In this document: positions 54,736-63,167 of the stretch, in pieces | Numbering within the stretch: position 1 is the stretch's first letter | How the letters are laid out: the number at the start of each line of letters is the position of its first letter | Source: Patescibacteria group bacterium | GTDB taxonomy: Bacteria > Patescibacteriota > Patescibacteriia > 2-12-FULL-60-25 | Assembly: GCA_018061755.1 (NCBI GenBank) | Contig: JAGOTP010000001.1 | Location: 62,001 to 126,000, forward strand | Length of the DNA: 64,000 bases | Direction of reading: 5' to 3' | The notes under the pieces: generated by a model | The model's input: only the letters and a program-made list of their open reading frames with translations | What the model was told of the DNA's origin: nothing | Databases searched by the model: none | Translations under genes and position numbers: made by a program

Positions 54736-54902
54736 GTCTCCCCACGACTCACCGCCTTGCCCGTCAGGTGTCCTAAGATCTTGCACAGATCAGGACGGGC
54801 TTACCACTGAGCGTATCTGATGTCAGGTGCTCTGAATGATAAGTAGCCAGTTTGTCCTTTTGCAGATCTTGGGTTATGAACTTGGTATGATGTTGTTTTG
54901 CT

Positions 54903-55214
54903 ATGCGACCTAATGCCCTCATCCGTTTAGCGGAACTGGATGAGTCCGTTTGTTATATTCTCGATTTGCACGAGTCGTATCTGCAACTTGATCCAGTCCG
55001 GCATGTGAACCAGGCGATTATTGATGGTCGAAAAATGGGAAAAGAGGTTATCAAAATCATTCACGGTCGCGGCGCCGGTATTTTACAAGACAAAGTCCGA
55101 CGCTTTTTAGACCAAGAGCAACGAAAGGGGAGAATTGGCTATTTTCGGGCGTCCGATCGTTTGGATGAACTGGGTGCGGTCATCTATGTTGCTTGTTCGT
55201 TGAGTGACGATTAG
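54903..55214 (+). CDS. Smr-domain protein
   Basis: 103 aa consisting of a stand-alone Smr domain: LDLHESYLQLDPVRHVNQAI, VIKIIHGRGAGILQDKVRRFL. Smr domains act as endonucleases on RNA or branched DNA, including mRNA cleavage at stalled ribosomes (SmrB/MutS2). TGGTATGAT, an extended -10, stands 11 nt before the ATG. Its end overlaps the convergent cfa gene by 4 nt. Confidence 0.88.
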   Translation: MRPNALIRLAELDESVCYILDLHESYLQLDPVRHVNQAIIDGRKMGKEVIKIIHGRGAGILQDKVRRFLDQEQRKGRIGYFRASDRLDELGAVIYVACSLSDD

Positions 55215-56335
55215 CTCACACGTTGCCAACCACCACGTACTCCTCGTTTGCTCAGCACGACCTGCCAGAGTTGATTGTGGCGTCCTCGGAAGCCCCCCGC
55301 GCAAAGCAAAAGATAATAGCGCCACGTGCGATGGAAGCGCTCATTATATTTTTCGGCCAATTCAGACCAGTGGCCTTCCACATTTTCATACCAAGCCATA
55401 ATCGTTTTGTCGTAGTCAGTGCTGAAGTTGTGCCAATCTTCCATCACGAACAAACCTTCGATCGCTGCGCCGATTTGGGCGACGGACGGCAGCATGGAAT
55501 TTGTGAAAATGTATTTCTCGATCCAAGGATCAGCGCTCGTGACCGATTTTAAGCCGCCGATTGTGTGGAGCAAGAACAAGCCATCATCTTTGAGACAGCG
55601 TTCAGCGACTTCAAAGTAGGTACGATAGTTTTTGTAGCCAACGTGTTCGAACATGCCGAGCGAAATAATATGATCGAACTTTTCGTTCACATCGCGGTAG
55701 TCTTGGAGACGGAATTCGACGTCTAGCCCTTTGCAGCGTTCGCGGGCGAGCTCTACTTGCTCTTTGGAAACGGTAATTCCAACAACTTTTGCTTGATATT
55801 TTTCGGCAGCGAATTGTGCGAAACTACCCCAACCACAGCCGATGTCGAGTACGCGCTGTCCGGCTTTGAGACCGATCTTGCGACAAACGAGATCGAGCTT
55901 AGCTTCTTGTGCTTCGTCCAGCGTTTTAGCGTTTGGCCAGTAGCCGCAGGTGTAGACCAGGCGTTTGTCGAGCATGGCCTGATACAGGTCGTTCCCAAGA
56001 TCATAATGGGCTTCGCCAATTTTGAAGGCGCGATCTTTGCTCTGGCGGTTAATGACCCGTGAGGCCAGGATATTGAATATAAGCTGAGGTGACGGGCGCA
56101 ATTTATCCTTAATTCGATGTTGGACGACCCGGTCGATGAATTGATCAATCGCCTCACAATCCCACCAGCCATCCATATAACTTTCGCCGAGCCCCATCGT
56201 CCCTTCGGCTAGAACACGCGCATAGAAGCGTGGATCATGGACTTGAATATCCCAGGGGCGGTCGCCGTTGAGGCGAATGTCGCTTCCTTCAAGTAGGCAT
56301 TCTACTTGTTGCTGGAACCGGTCAGAGATGGCCAT
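55211..56335 (-). CDS. cfa: Cyclopropane-fatty-acyl-phospholipid synthase
   Basis: 374 aa. The SAM site is VLDIGCGWGSFAQFAAEKY; substrate-side motifs GEAHYDLGNDLYQAMLDKRLVYTCGYW and LGMFEHVGYKNYRTYF are typical, and the N-terminal domain (LGESYMDGWWDCEAIDQF) is present. It transfers a methylene group to unsaturated acyl chains of membrane phospholipids. A CPR cell with little lipid synthesis would use it to modify acquired lipids. Start at 56335 in context CTCCTATG. Confidence 0.93.
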   Translation of the reverse strand: MAISDRFQQQVECLLEGSDIRLNGDRPWDIQVHDPRFYARVLAEGTMGLGESYMDGWWDCEAIDQFIDRVVQHRIKDKLRPSPQLIFNILASRVINRQSKDRAFKIGEAHYDLGNDLYQAMLDKRLVYTCGYWPNAKTLDEAQEAKLDLVCRKIGLKAGQRVLDIGCGWGSFAQFAAEKYQAKVVGITVSKEQVELARERCKGLDVEFRLQDYRDVNEKFDHIISLGMFEHVGYKNYRTYFEVAERCLKDDGLFLLHTIGGLKSVTSADPWIEKYIFTNSMLPSVAQIGAAIEGLFVMEDWHNFSTDYDKTIMAWYENVEGHWSELAEKYNERFHRTWRYYLLLCAGGFRGRHNQLWQVVLSKRGVRGGWQRVS

Positions 56336-56428
56336 AGGAGAAAGGGGATGGAGGTATGGTCGGCAGTCTGCCATGGAAGCCTATGTTTTGAAAATGTCGG
56401 TAGATATATGGAAGTAGCTAGGTTAAGC

Positions 56429-56456
56429 AAAAACATCGCTTTGGAGCGATGTTTTT
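56429..56456 (-). terminator. tRNA-Gly terminator
   Basis: AAAAACATCGCT and AGCGATGTTTTT form a 12-bp perfect stem with loop TTGG, directly 3' of the tRNA on the minus strand. Confidence 0.85.
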
Positions 56457-56459
56457 GTA

Positions 56460-56534
56460 TGGAGCGGGTAAGGGGAATCGAACCCCTCTCTCCAACTTGG
56501 AAGGCTGGAGTAATAGCCACTATACGATACCCGC
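56460..56534 (-). tRNA. tRNA-Gly (UCC)
   Basis: Acceptor GCGGGTA/TACCCGC, anticodon stem CCAGC/GTTGG with loop CTTCCAA (anticodon TCC), T loop TTCGATT, discriminator T and encoded CCA, read on the minus strand. Confidence 0.95.
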
Positions 56535-56596
56535 GTATTGATTTGTGGGCCTATATTCGCAGATTCTACGGCGGTGGGCAAGTGTAAGGCCAAAGG

Positions 56597-56625
56597 TTGA
56601 CAAAAATAACGAAATATGGAATACT
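56597..56625 (+). promoter_or_regulatory. Promoter of the Cys/His-rich small protein gene
   Basis: TTGACA (56597-56602), 17 bp, AATACT (56620-56625). The leader is about 115 nt. Confidence 0.6.
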
Positions 56626-56745
56626 GCTATGTTGAATTTCTTCTTTAATCTGGCAAATTTGGTTGGTTAAGGAAGGAATTCACCGAAAAAAGTGGCGTAA
56701 TAACCACTTCACGACGCAAGAACCCATCCTGAGGAGAAGTGTTCC

Positions 56746-57024
56746 ATGTCCCACGCGACCAAGCCCCATCACGTCCGTTCCATCGTGCCTCACCCCAAGC
56801 GCAAGTACGCCTCCGAGCTCTTGCCGGGCGAGGAGGGCTACGGCAGCAACGGCACCGCCCGTAGCTCCAACGTTGGTACCACCGGCGAGTCCACGTGCTT
56901 CGGTGACCCCGAGTGCCCCCACGGCAAGCGTGAGGGCAAGATGTGCTGGCACAGGAGCGACAGCGGTGCCCGCAAGAACTGCCAGTACAACCCCTGGGCG
57001 AGGAGGAACATCAACAAGAAGTAG
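56746..57024 (+). CDS. Small Cys/His-rich basic protein, 92 aa
   Basis: Highly basic protein with Cys51, Cys57, His59, Cys67, His69 and Cys79 (C-x5-C-x-H-x7-C-x-H-x9-C), a spacing that could bind zinc. The N-terminus is rich in His, Pro, Lys and Arg, the middle in Gly and Ser. GAGGAG lies 8 nt before the ATG. High GC; own promoter and strong terminator. No family recognised; nucleic-acid binding is a guess from charge and possible zinc site. Confidence 0.7.
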   Translation: MSHATKPHHVRSIVPHPKRKYASELLPGEEGYGSNGTARSSNVGTTGESTCFGDPECPHGKREGKMCWHRSDSGARKNCQYNPWARRNINKK

Positions 57025-57038
57025 ACCCGCCTCTCACG

Positions 57039-57095
57039 GCGCGTCGGAAGCGAGCTCGCTCTGAGCCGTCGCTCCGGCGCGCTCGTTTCTTTTTA
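57039..57095 (+). terminator. Strong terminator after the Cys/His-rich gene
   Basis: GCGCGTCGGAAGCGA (57039-57053) pairs with TCGCTCCGGCGCGC (57069-57082), 14 bp with one bulge and one G-U pair, then a T-rich run to 57094. Confidence 0.85.
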
Positions 57096-57111
57096 TACGA
57101 TGTTTGTCGTT

Positions 57112-58338
57112 TTAGACTTCACCGGTAACTTGGATGACAGCGGTTTTGAGGTAGCGACCTTCTGGGAAAGACAGGAGTTCAGCGTGGTCAATGTCGTGCC
57201 CGATCCATTGCAACAAACGAACTTGCTTGCCAGCACGACCAGCGGCGATACGAAGCATCGATCGGAAGTCTTCGGGCGACACGCGTCCAGAACAGGAGCT
57301 CGTGACCAAAATACCACCGACGGGGAGATGACGCAGACAAGAGGTATTCAAGAAGGCGTAGGCCTTGAGCGCTTGTTCGACGTGCGCGTTGTCTTTGCTG
57401 AGCGCTGGAGGGTCGCAGATGATCATTTCATATGGACCGCCTGGCAAGGTTTCGTCTTCGAGGAGCTTGAAGAGATCGGCTTCCATGAAGCTTGTGATTG
57501 AATCATTTTCGGCGTCAAAGCTGTTTAGGGTGGTCGTTTCCTCAGCAATTTCTAAGGCCTGATGTGATGCATCGATTTGTTGTACAAAGCTCGCTCCGCC
57601 GGCAAGTGCGTAGATCCCAAACGCGCCGCTATAGCTGAACAGGTTCAAGACACGTTTGTTTTTGGCGAGTCGTCTCACGGCCGCACGTCCCAAGCGTTGA
57701 TCGAGGAAGAAGCCCGTTTTTTGTCCATTCAAAACGTCGGCCAAGAAACGTAAACCGTTTTCTGAAAAAGCGACCAGGCCGTTCACAGCGCCATGATGGA
57801 CTTGAGCGGGGATAGGGGTCAGACCTTCCATGCGACGAGCATCGACATCAGAACGTTCGACGATCGTGTAGTCGGCGTGTTTGCTGCTGGCGAACCGACG
57901 CAGACCTTCGATGATCTCGGTACGGAAGCGATCCATACCCAGCGTGTGAATCTGGAAGACGTAAGTGGTGTTGTAGCGATCGACGATAAGACCAGGAATT
58001 CCATCAGCTTCAGCGTGGATCAAGCGATAGCCGTCCGTATCTGCTGGAAGATGTGATGCTTTCCAGTCATCAATGGCTTCGAACTGCTTAGCAAAAAAAT
58101 CGGCGTTGATTTGAGCGCTGACGTTGTGGGTCAATACACGAATACGAATCGAGGTTCGAGGATTCCAGGTGCCAAGTCCTAACGCTTTACCTGTGCTATC
58201 TTGAATTTCAACCAACGCGCCCGGTTCAGCGCCAATAGGATGTGTTTCAATGGCTTCAGAAAAGACCCAAGGGTGACCGGCGTTTACGGGGATCTGCTTG
58301 CCGGGTTTGAGTTTGGCAAAGGGATGGAGGGAGGACAT
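57112..58338 (-). CDS. rlmI: RlmI-like 23S rRNA (cytosine-C5) methyltransferase
   Basis: 408 aa. N-terminal PUA domain (KLKPGKQIPVNAGHPWVFSEAIE...GALVEIQDS), the GFFLDQRLGRAAVRRLAKNKRVLNLFSYSGAFG SAM site, CDPPALSKD, and the SSCSGRVSPEDF block with catalytic Cys. It matches the RlmI/RlmK family that methylates 23S rRNA; exact site not provable here. The frame ends close to the terminator of the convergent gene. Confidence 0.88.
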   Translation of the reverse strand: MSSLHPFAKLKPGKQIPVNAGHPWVFSEAIETHPIGAEPGALVEIQDSTGKALGLGTWNPRTSIRIRVLTHNVSAQINADFFAKQFEAIDDWKASHLPADTDGYRLIHAEADGIPGLIVDRYNTTYVFQIHTLGMDRFRTEIIEGLRRFASSKHADYTIVERSDVDARRMEGLTPIPAQVHHGAVNGLVAFSENGLRFLADVLNGQKTGFFLDQRLGRAAVRRLAKNKRVLNLFSYSGAFGIYALAGGASFVQQIDASHQALEIAEETTTLNSFDAENDSITSFMEADLFKLLEDETLPGGPYEMIICDPPALSKDNAHVEQALKAYAFLNTSCLRHLPVGGILVTSSCSGRVSPEDFRSMLRIAAGRAGKQVRLLQWIGHDIDHAELLSFPEGRYLKTAVIQVTGEV

Positions 58339-58420
58339 GCCGGCGAGTATGCCTGGGATTGGCTAAAACGTCTATGTTTATTGACAAAATAGCCGCTTTT
58401 GTTAGGATCGGCTGTTACCC

Positions 58421-58903
58421 ATGAACCCCCTCTCTTCCTGGTCTCTCCAAAGAAAGCTGCTCGCAATTTTATGCGTGGGAGTACTATTTGGGGTGTTTCT
58501 TGGGGGATTGGTGTTTTCTTCCGTTCAGCCACGATCCCTGCTGGCCTGGAGAACCTGTGAACAGGCAAGTTGTTTGCGGACGAATGAACTAACAGGATTG
58601 GTTGCGGCGGTCGGTCTGAAATTCGCGGCTGGAGCCATTCCTTTGGTGGTTCAAGAAACGCCCTATTCCTTAGTTTTGCGACATCCTCTGCCTGAAGCGC
58701 GTGTCCACTACATTATTATCCCTAAAAAAGACATCAAAAATATTGGCGAGTTGAGCGATCAGGATCAGGCGTATTTATTGGATGCGTTTGCCCTCATGCA
58801 GGAGATCATCAAACGTGAACACCTAACGAAATACATCGTCAAAACCAACGGACCAGGCTATCAGGACGTGGCTTATCTCCACTTTCATTTGATGGCGGAA
58901 TAA
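58421..58903 (+). CDS. Membrane-anchored HIT-domain protein
   Basis: 160 aa: one N-terminal transmembrane helix (about 13-34), then a HIT-like domain (YSLVLRHPLPEARVHYIIIPKKDIKNIGEL; VKTNGPGYQDVAYLHFHLMAE). The H-x-H-x-H triad reads Y-L-H-F-H, so the first His is Tyr while the middle and last His remain. HIT enzymes hydrolyse nucleotide conjugates; membrane anchoring is unusual. Promoter TTGACA (58381-58386), 16 bp, TAGGAT (58403-58408), 12 nt before the ATG. Confidence 0.75.
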   Translation: MNPLSSWSLQRKLLAILCVGVLFGVFLGGLVFSSVQPRSLLAWRTCEQASCLRTNELTGLVAAVGLKFAAGAIPLVVQETPYSLVLRHPLPEARVHYIIIPKKDIKNIGELSDQDQAYLLDAFALMQEIIKREHLTKYIVKTNGPGYQDVAYLHFHLMAE

Positions 58904-58909
58904 TTTTTG

Positions 58910-60436
58910 TTATTCGTGGTGTCCGCGATTTTTGATGAGATCTTCAGCGAGAATGAGGGCTTGTTCCTTGGTTTGAATACTTCCTTCATCACGCGCATTC
59001 TCGATCGTGCGTAATATATTTCCAATATAAGGTCCGGGCTCAAGTCCAAAACGCTCAATCAACTCGTGACCAAGAACTAGCGGATGCAGTGCTTCTTTGT
59101 CGAGTTCTTCGCGCTCGATCGTGTCTTGGAAGAGCGTGCCATACGGATAGTCGCGGGTTTCGGCGTCAGGAAAGCCGCGTCCACGGAAGTCGGCTTCGGC
59201 TGAGGCGTGCATAACGCGCCAGTGCAGAGGTTTGATTCGTTTCAAGAGCGTGCGAATCGTGTTGGAGTAGCTGGCATCAGTCAGTTCGCCTTTTTGTTTC
59301 TTGATGTAGTACTCGCTTGGTCGCAAGTGATGGAGGGCGATCATGCGGGCGGCGTGAACGACTGATTCAGAAAAGCGGAGCCGTTCGCACAGCGCGAGCG
59401 TCGGTGCTTCGCCCGCTTCTTGATGGCCAAGTGAGCGCCAACACATGACGCCGTTTTTTTCTTGGCGTCGCGTCGTCGAGGGTTTGCCGAGATCATGGCA
59501 GAGTGCGCCAAAGACAGCTTGCAAGCGCTCTTCGCGGGTGAAATCTGCGTTCTGTGGTCGACGAATAATCTTGGCAGCTTGATCGACAACCATCATCGTG
59601 TGAATCCAGACATCGCCTTCCGGATGCCATTCAGGTTCCTGTGGCGTATTGATCAAGGCTTGTAGCTCAGGGTAGTCAGCCGTGATCACGCCTAACTCTC
59701 GCAACAGTTCAAAACCAAGAGACGGGCGTTTGGCTAATAACAAAAGCTTTGTCAGTTCTTCCGTGATCCGTTCAGCGGACAATTCTTTGAGATGACCTTC
59801 CTTCACCATCTTGATCATGAGTTCTTTCGAAGCTGGATCTAGCGTGAGTTCGAAGCGAGCTAAGAATTGAACGGCACGATAGACACGGAGAGGATCGTCG
59901 ACGAAGGTTTTAGGATCGACGACTCGTAGGACGCGCGCGGCTAGATCTTTCTGTCCGTCAGTTGGATCAAGAATCTCTCCCGTGAGGGGATCGAGCGAAA
60001 TGGCGTTGATTGTAAAATCACGACGTCGGGCGGCTTCGGCAGATGACAAATACGGATTGCTGTTGATGGCAAAGCCTTTGTGGCCGGGTGCCGTTTTTGA
60101 TTCACTGCGAGCGATGGCGACGTCGAACTCAACCCCATGCGACAAATGGACTTTGAGGACACCGAAGCTACGACCAACATCGTGAATTTGTCCGGGGAAG
60201 AGTGCTTCCAAAAGCGCTTGCAAACGTTCCGCTTCTACGCCAAAGACTTCGACGTCGGCATCTTTCGGTTCTTCTTGAATCAGAAGATCACGTACATAGC
60301 CGCCGACCAAAAAAGCCCGTGGGACGGTTTGTTGGACCGGATGCACAGGTTCTTTGGCGATCAGTCGGCACAAATCCGTAACGGCACCGATCAGCAGGGG
60401 ATTTTGTGCGTGCAGTTGGTCAAGAAGAGAGGGCAT
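58910..60436 (-). CDS. cca: CCA-adding tRNA nucleotidyltransferase with HD domain
   Basis: 508 aa. Head domain with AFLVGGYVRDLL and the catalytic DADVEVFG, RRRDFTINAISLD, then the neck/body and an HD hydrolase-like domain (HTMMVVDQAAKII...CHDLGKPS). It repairs or adds 3' CCA of tRNAs; since all four tRNA genes here encode CCA, repair is the main expected job. Start MPSLLDQL at 60436. Confidence 0.9.
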   Translation of the reverse strand: MPSLLDQLHAQNPLLIGAVTDLCRLIAKEPVHPVQQTVPRAFLVGGYVRDLLIQEEPKDADVEVFGVEAERLQALLEALFPGQIHDVGRSFGVLKVHLSHGVEFDVAIARSESKTAPGHKGFAINSNPYLSSAEAARRRDFTINAISLDPLTGEILDPTDGQKDLAARVLRVVDPKTFVDDPLRVYRAVQFLARFELTLDPASKELMIKMVKEGHLKELSAERITEELTKLLLLAKRPSLGFELLRELGVITADYPELQALINTPQEPEWHPEGDVWIHTMMVVDQAAKIIRRPQNADFTREERLQAVFGALCHDLGKPSTTRRQEKNGVMCWRSLGHQEAGEAPTLALCERLRFSESVVHAARMIALHHLRPSEYYIKKQKGELTDASYSNTIRTLLKRIKPLHWRVMHASAEADFRGRGFPDAETRDYPYGTLFQDTIEREELDKEALHPLVLGHELIERFGLEPGPYIGNILRTIENARDEGSIQTKEQALILAEDLIKNRGHHE

Positions 60437-60480
60437 GAGGCTCAGGGTAAAGCCTGGTCTGCTGGTTGGCAAAATGCCTA

Positions 60481-60533
60481 TAAAAAGACAGATGCCCGGA
60501 TGGGGAAAGGATCTGCTTTCATCCCATCCGGGC
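60481..60533 (-). terminator. Terminator of the 31-aa protein gene
   Basis: On the minus strand GCCCGGATGGG pairs with CCCATCCGGGC (11 bp, perfect), followed after a few bases by TTTTTA. Confidence 0.85.
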
Positions 60534-60541
60534 GGGGCCGG

Positions 60542-60637
60542 CTAGCGGCTTATGAGGGCCATGAACGCGCCCGCAAATGCGGCGAGCACGATCAAGCATT
60601 TAGCGTAGAACTTGAAATTGCTTCGATAGTGGACCAT
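60542..60637 (-). CDS. 31-aa membrane mini-protein
   Basis: MVHYRSNFKFYAKCLIVLAAFAGA followed by FMALISR: a short basic N-terminus and one transmembrane helix (about residues 12-29). A perfect AAGGAGG lies 5-6 nt before the ATG and a perfect 11-bp terminator follows the stop, so the frame is very likely real despite its size. A candidate promoter (TTGACG, 17 bp, CAACAT) lies over the end of hflX. Function unknown; the form recalls small membrane modulators or type I toxins, without sequence proof. Confidence 0.65.
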   Translation of the reverse strand: MVHYRSNFKFYAKCLIVLAAFAGAFMALISR

Positions 60638-60685
60638 GAAGTCCTCCTTCATTCGTACGACTTGTACGGAAAATGAATGTTGGAT

Positions 60686-61834
60686 CTATTTTTCGGTTGC
60701 GTCAAGCTGCAATGGCAATTGTTGAATCAGGGAATCCAGTCCTTGTCTGGTAGCTGTTGAGACGAAGACGGGGGAATAATCACGATACATTTTGGACAGC
60801 GTTTTTTCGGGTACGCGTTTTAAGAGATCAATCTTGTTGAAGACGTAGAGCTTGGGAGTGTCATGAACGCCAAGCTCATCGAGAATCATTTCGACTTCTT
60901 GAATCTTGGAGTCGCGGTGTGGATCGCTAACGTCGATGACGTGCAGAATGAGATCGGCGTCGATCGTTTCGTCGAGTGTCGAGCGGAAGGCTTGAATCAG
61001 TTGTGGTGGCAAATCTTGGATAAAGCCGATGGTGTCCGATAGCAGAAGCTCTTCGCCTTGTGGCTTGCCTGTTTTGACATCAGGTTCCGTTGCGATCCAA
61101 AGTTTCCCGACACGAGTGTCTAAGGTCGCGAAGAGTTGGTTTGCGACGTAGGCACCTTTGCGAGTGAGCGCATTCAAGAGCGATGATTTGCCAGCGTTGG
61201 TATAGCCCACGATCGAAACGGTCTTGAGACCAAGTCGATCGCGGCGCACACGATGGCCTTTGCGGCTGATCGCGAGCTTGGCCAGTTCTTTTTTGACGTG
61301 ATCTTCTTGTCCGGCTAGGTGGCGTTTCATGATTTCCGTATTGGTTTCGCCTTGACCGCCACGCCCACCGATCCCACCCGCTTGCTGCATGAGTTCCATG
61401 CCCATGCCGAAAATACGTGGACCCATGTGACGAATGGCTGCGAGCTTGATCTGCAGTTTCGCTTCAGCCGTCTTGGCATGCTTGTCGAAGATCTTCAAAA
61501 TCAAGTCGACGCGATCCCAGACACGCAAGTTGTGTTTACGCAGGATTTCTCCCAATTCGAACATCTGTTTTGGCTTGAGCAAGTTGTTCACAATGAGCAG
61601 CTCGCACTTTTCTTGTTTGGCAAGTTCGGCTAATTCGTCGATTTTTCCGGTGCCGATGTAGGTGCGATAGTTGGGGATGGCTCGCTTTTGGAGAAGTTTT
61701 ACTACGACGATACCGCCATAGGTTTTGGTCAGAGCGTCCAATTCTGTCAGTCGTCGTTCCGCGACATCCTTCGGCATGTCCGTCGGAATGACGTCGATTA
61801 AAATCGCTCGGGGAGTGAGAGTTAGTCGTTGCAT
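60686..61834 (-). CDS. hflX: GTPase HflX
   Basis: 382 aa. N-terminal HflX domain (TYIGTGKIDELAELA), Gly-rich linker (GGIGGRGGQGE), then the G domain with G1 GYTNAGKSSL, G3 DTIGFI and G4 NKID. HflX binds the 50S subunit and splits stalled ribosomes, notably under heat or antibiotic stress. The start at 61834 (MQRLTLTP) lacks a Shine-Dalgarno and stands directly behind a TATATA. Confidence 0.95.
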   Translation of the reverse strand: MQRLTLTPRAILIDVIPTDMPKDVAERRLTELDALTKTYGGIVVVKLLQKRAIPNYRTYIGTGKIDELAELAKQEKCELLIVNNLLKPKQMFELGEILRKHNLRVWDRVDLILKIFDKHAKTAEAKLQIKLAAIRHMGPRIFGMGMELMQQAGGIGGRGGQGETNTEIMKRHLAGQEDHVKKELAKLAISRKGHRVRRDRLGLKTVSIVGYTNAGKSSLLNALTRKGAYVANQLFATLDTRVGKLWIATEPDVKTGKPQGEELLLSDTIGFIQDLPPQLIQAFRSTLDETIDADLILHVIDVSDPHRDSKIQEVEMILDELGVHDTPKLYVFNKIDLLKRVPEKTLSKMYRDYSPVFVSTATRQGLDSLIQQLPLQLDATEK

Positions 61835-61963
61835 ATATAGGAAGTGATTTTTAGGATAAACAAACAATTGTCAGGTTCTGGAAACCATTTTTCAGCAAAT
61901 TTTGCTAGATATAGCGCATAATGAAAGCATACGAAACAATGAAAATTTTGTCTATCTGCGAAC

Positions 61964-61992
61964 TTGACAAAAAGCCGATAATTTGTTATTAT
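61964..61992 (+). promoter_or_regulatory. Strong promoter of the 209-aa protein gene
   Basis: TTGACA (61964-61969), 17 bp, TATTAT (61987-61992): the same -35 and -10 hexamers as the large-RNA promoter. Confidence 0.8.
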
Positions 61993-61998
61993 TATTCG

Positions 61999-62202
61999 TT
62001 ACAAAGTTACATACTGCCCGAGTCGTAGCTGGGTCCGATTGATGTCTAGCGATCTGTGCATCTAGGAAAGGTGACAAGATCGCTGCCCATCAGACTGGTT
62101 TGCTGGGAAGCGAGCACATTTCAATCAAATGCGGACTGAATCCGCCACTTCCTCCGAGAGTGAGTTTCGACCAAGGTCGAAATCGGAGAGGGGAATCAAG
62201 TC
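61999..62202 (+). promoter_or_regulatory. Structured 200-nt leader
   Basis: Untranslated leader with an AGCGATCT/AGATCGCT stem (about 62047-62084), a GCGGA/TCCGC hairpin near 62130-62145 and a TTTCGACC/GGTCGAAA hairpin just before the GGAGAGGGG ribosome site. This could be a regulatory leader; no known riboswitch pattern was recognised. Confidence 0.4.
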
Positions 62203-62832
62203 ATGAAGAGCATCGACATCACTGGCGCCGTTCAGATCGTTCTCGCGGCTTTCACCGTCCTCCTCGACCAGCTTCGCAGGGAGCAGGCGGAGGAGCTCGC
62301 GCTGCTCCAGGTGGCCGCGTGCTATCCGGACTGCACGTTCGTCCCGGTCTACAAGAGCCGGGAGGGGCACTACTTCAGACAGTGGACCTCTGACTTCGTC
62401 ACGTCTCTGCCCAAGGCCCTCGCGGGCGTCACCGTAGACGGTCGGGGGGTCTACCAGTCCGTGCATGATGCCTCCCTCATTCACTTCGGCATGCCGGCTG
62501 AAGGGGAGTGGGAGCTCATCGAAAACCCCGAGGAGTCCAAGTGCTGGGTTCCGACCAAGCGAAGCACCAACTTCCTCAAGCTTCGGGCCAAGCTCCTCGA
62601 CCGGGCCCGGCACATGGCTGACATCGATCTCGCGATGACCGCAGCCTATCCTCTCATCAACGGCTGGCTCGGTCGGGGCGAGTTCTCGGGCGAGAACGAG
62701 AACTGCGCTTACGCCTTCCCGTTCGTGGAGACGCGACTGTGGAGCTACTCCATGCTCAATCCGATCCATGAGGTCCTGGCACGGCTCGTCGAGGAGTCGC
62801 GGGCGACCGAGAAGTCTGCCGTGAAGGACTGA
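62203..62832 (+). CDS. High-GC hypothetical protein, 209 aa
   Basis: Begins MKSIDITGAVQIVLAAFTVLLDQ, a moderately hydrophobic helix, then a mixed soluble domain (CTFVPVYKSREGHYFRQWTSDFVTSLPKAL...; NAYPLINGWLGRGEF-like region near the end). No family recognised. GGAGAGGGG lies 8-16 nt upstream. Strong promoter, long leader and hairpins at the end make it a self-contained unit. Codon use is strongly GC-biased compared with hflX. Confidence 0.7.
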   Translation: MKSIDITGAVQIVLAAFTVLLDQLRREQAEELALLQVAACYPDCTFVPVYKSREGHYFRQWTSDFVTSLPKALAGVTVDGRGVYQSVHDASLIHFGMPAEGEWELIENPEESKCWVPTKRSTNFLKLRAKLLDRARHMADIDLAMTAAYPLINGWLGRGEFSGENENCAYAFPFVETRLWSYSMLNPIHEVLARLVEESRATEKSAVKD

Positions 62833-62966
62833 CGGAGTCCCTCGGCGAAGCTCTCACGGACGCTTAACAGCGTCGTACTGGTCCATGAGCTGAGTTTCGG
62901 AACGGCTCGTGACCCTCCCACATTCCGATAGACGCGCCCGTCCGCTTCCTCCTGAAGCGGGCGAAG

Positions 62967-63040
62967 GCGGCGACCATGGGTTCTCCATTGGTCGCCGCTC
63001 AGAATCAGAAACGATGAAGCCATCGTTTCTGATTCTGAGC
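62967..63040. terminator. Double hairpin including a 20-bp perfect inverted repeat
   Basis: GCGGCGACC/GGTCGCCGC (62967-62998) is followed by a 20-bp perfect inverted repeat (62997-63016 with 63021-63040; loop AAGC). The two overlap by two bases. There is no T tract after the second, so termination is only one possibility. The rest of 62833-63167 shows no gene. Confidence 0.55.
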
Positions 63041-63167
63041 TAGCAACTCAACCTGATAGTAGATAGAGCAGTGGAATACCGCTGAAAGAAGATCTGACTT
63101 AAATCTTTTTCCAGCGTCCTTTCACCCCCCCCAACCAACCCCTCATGTCGAGGGGAGGAGACGCAAC

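Noticed and set aside
53878-54786. 302-aa minus-strand frame over the gene at 54010
   Set aside because: No ribosome site or motif, and it would cover the divergent promoter; the plus frame has both signals.
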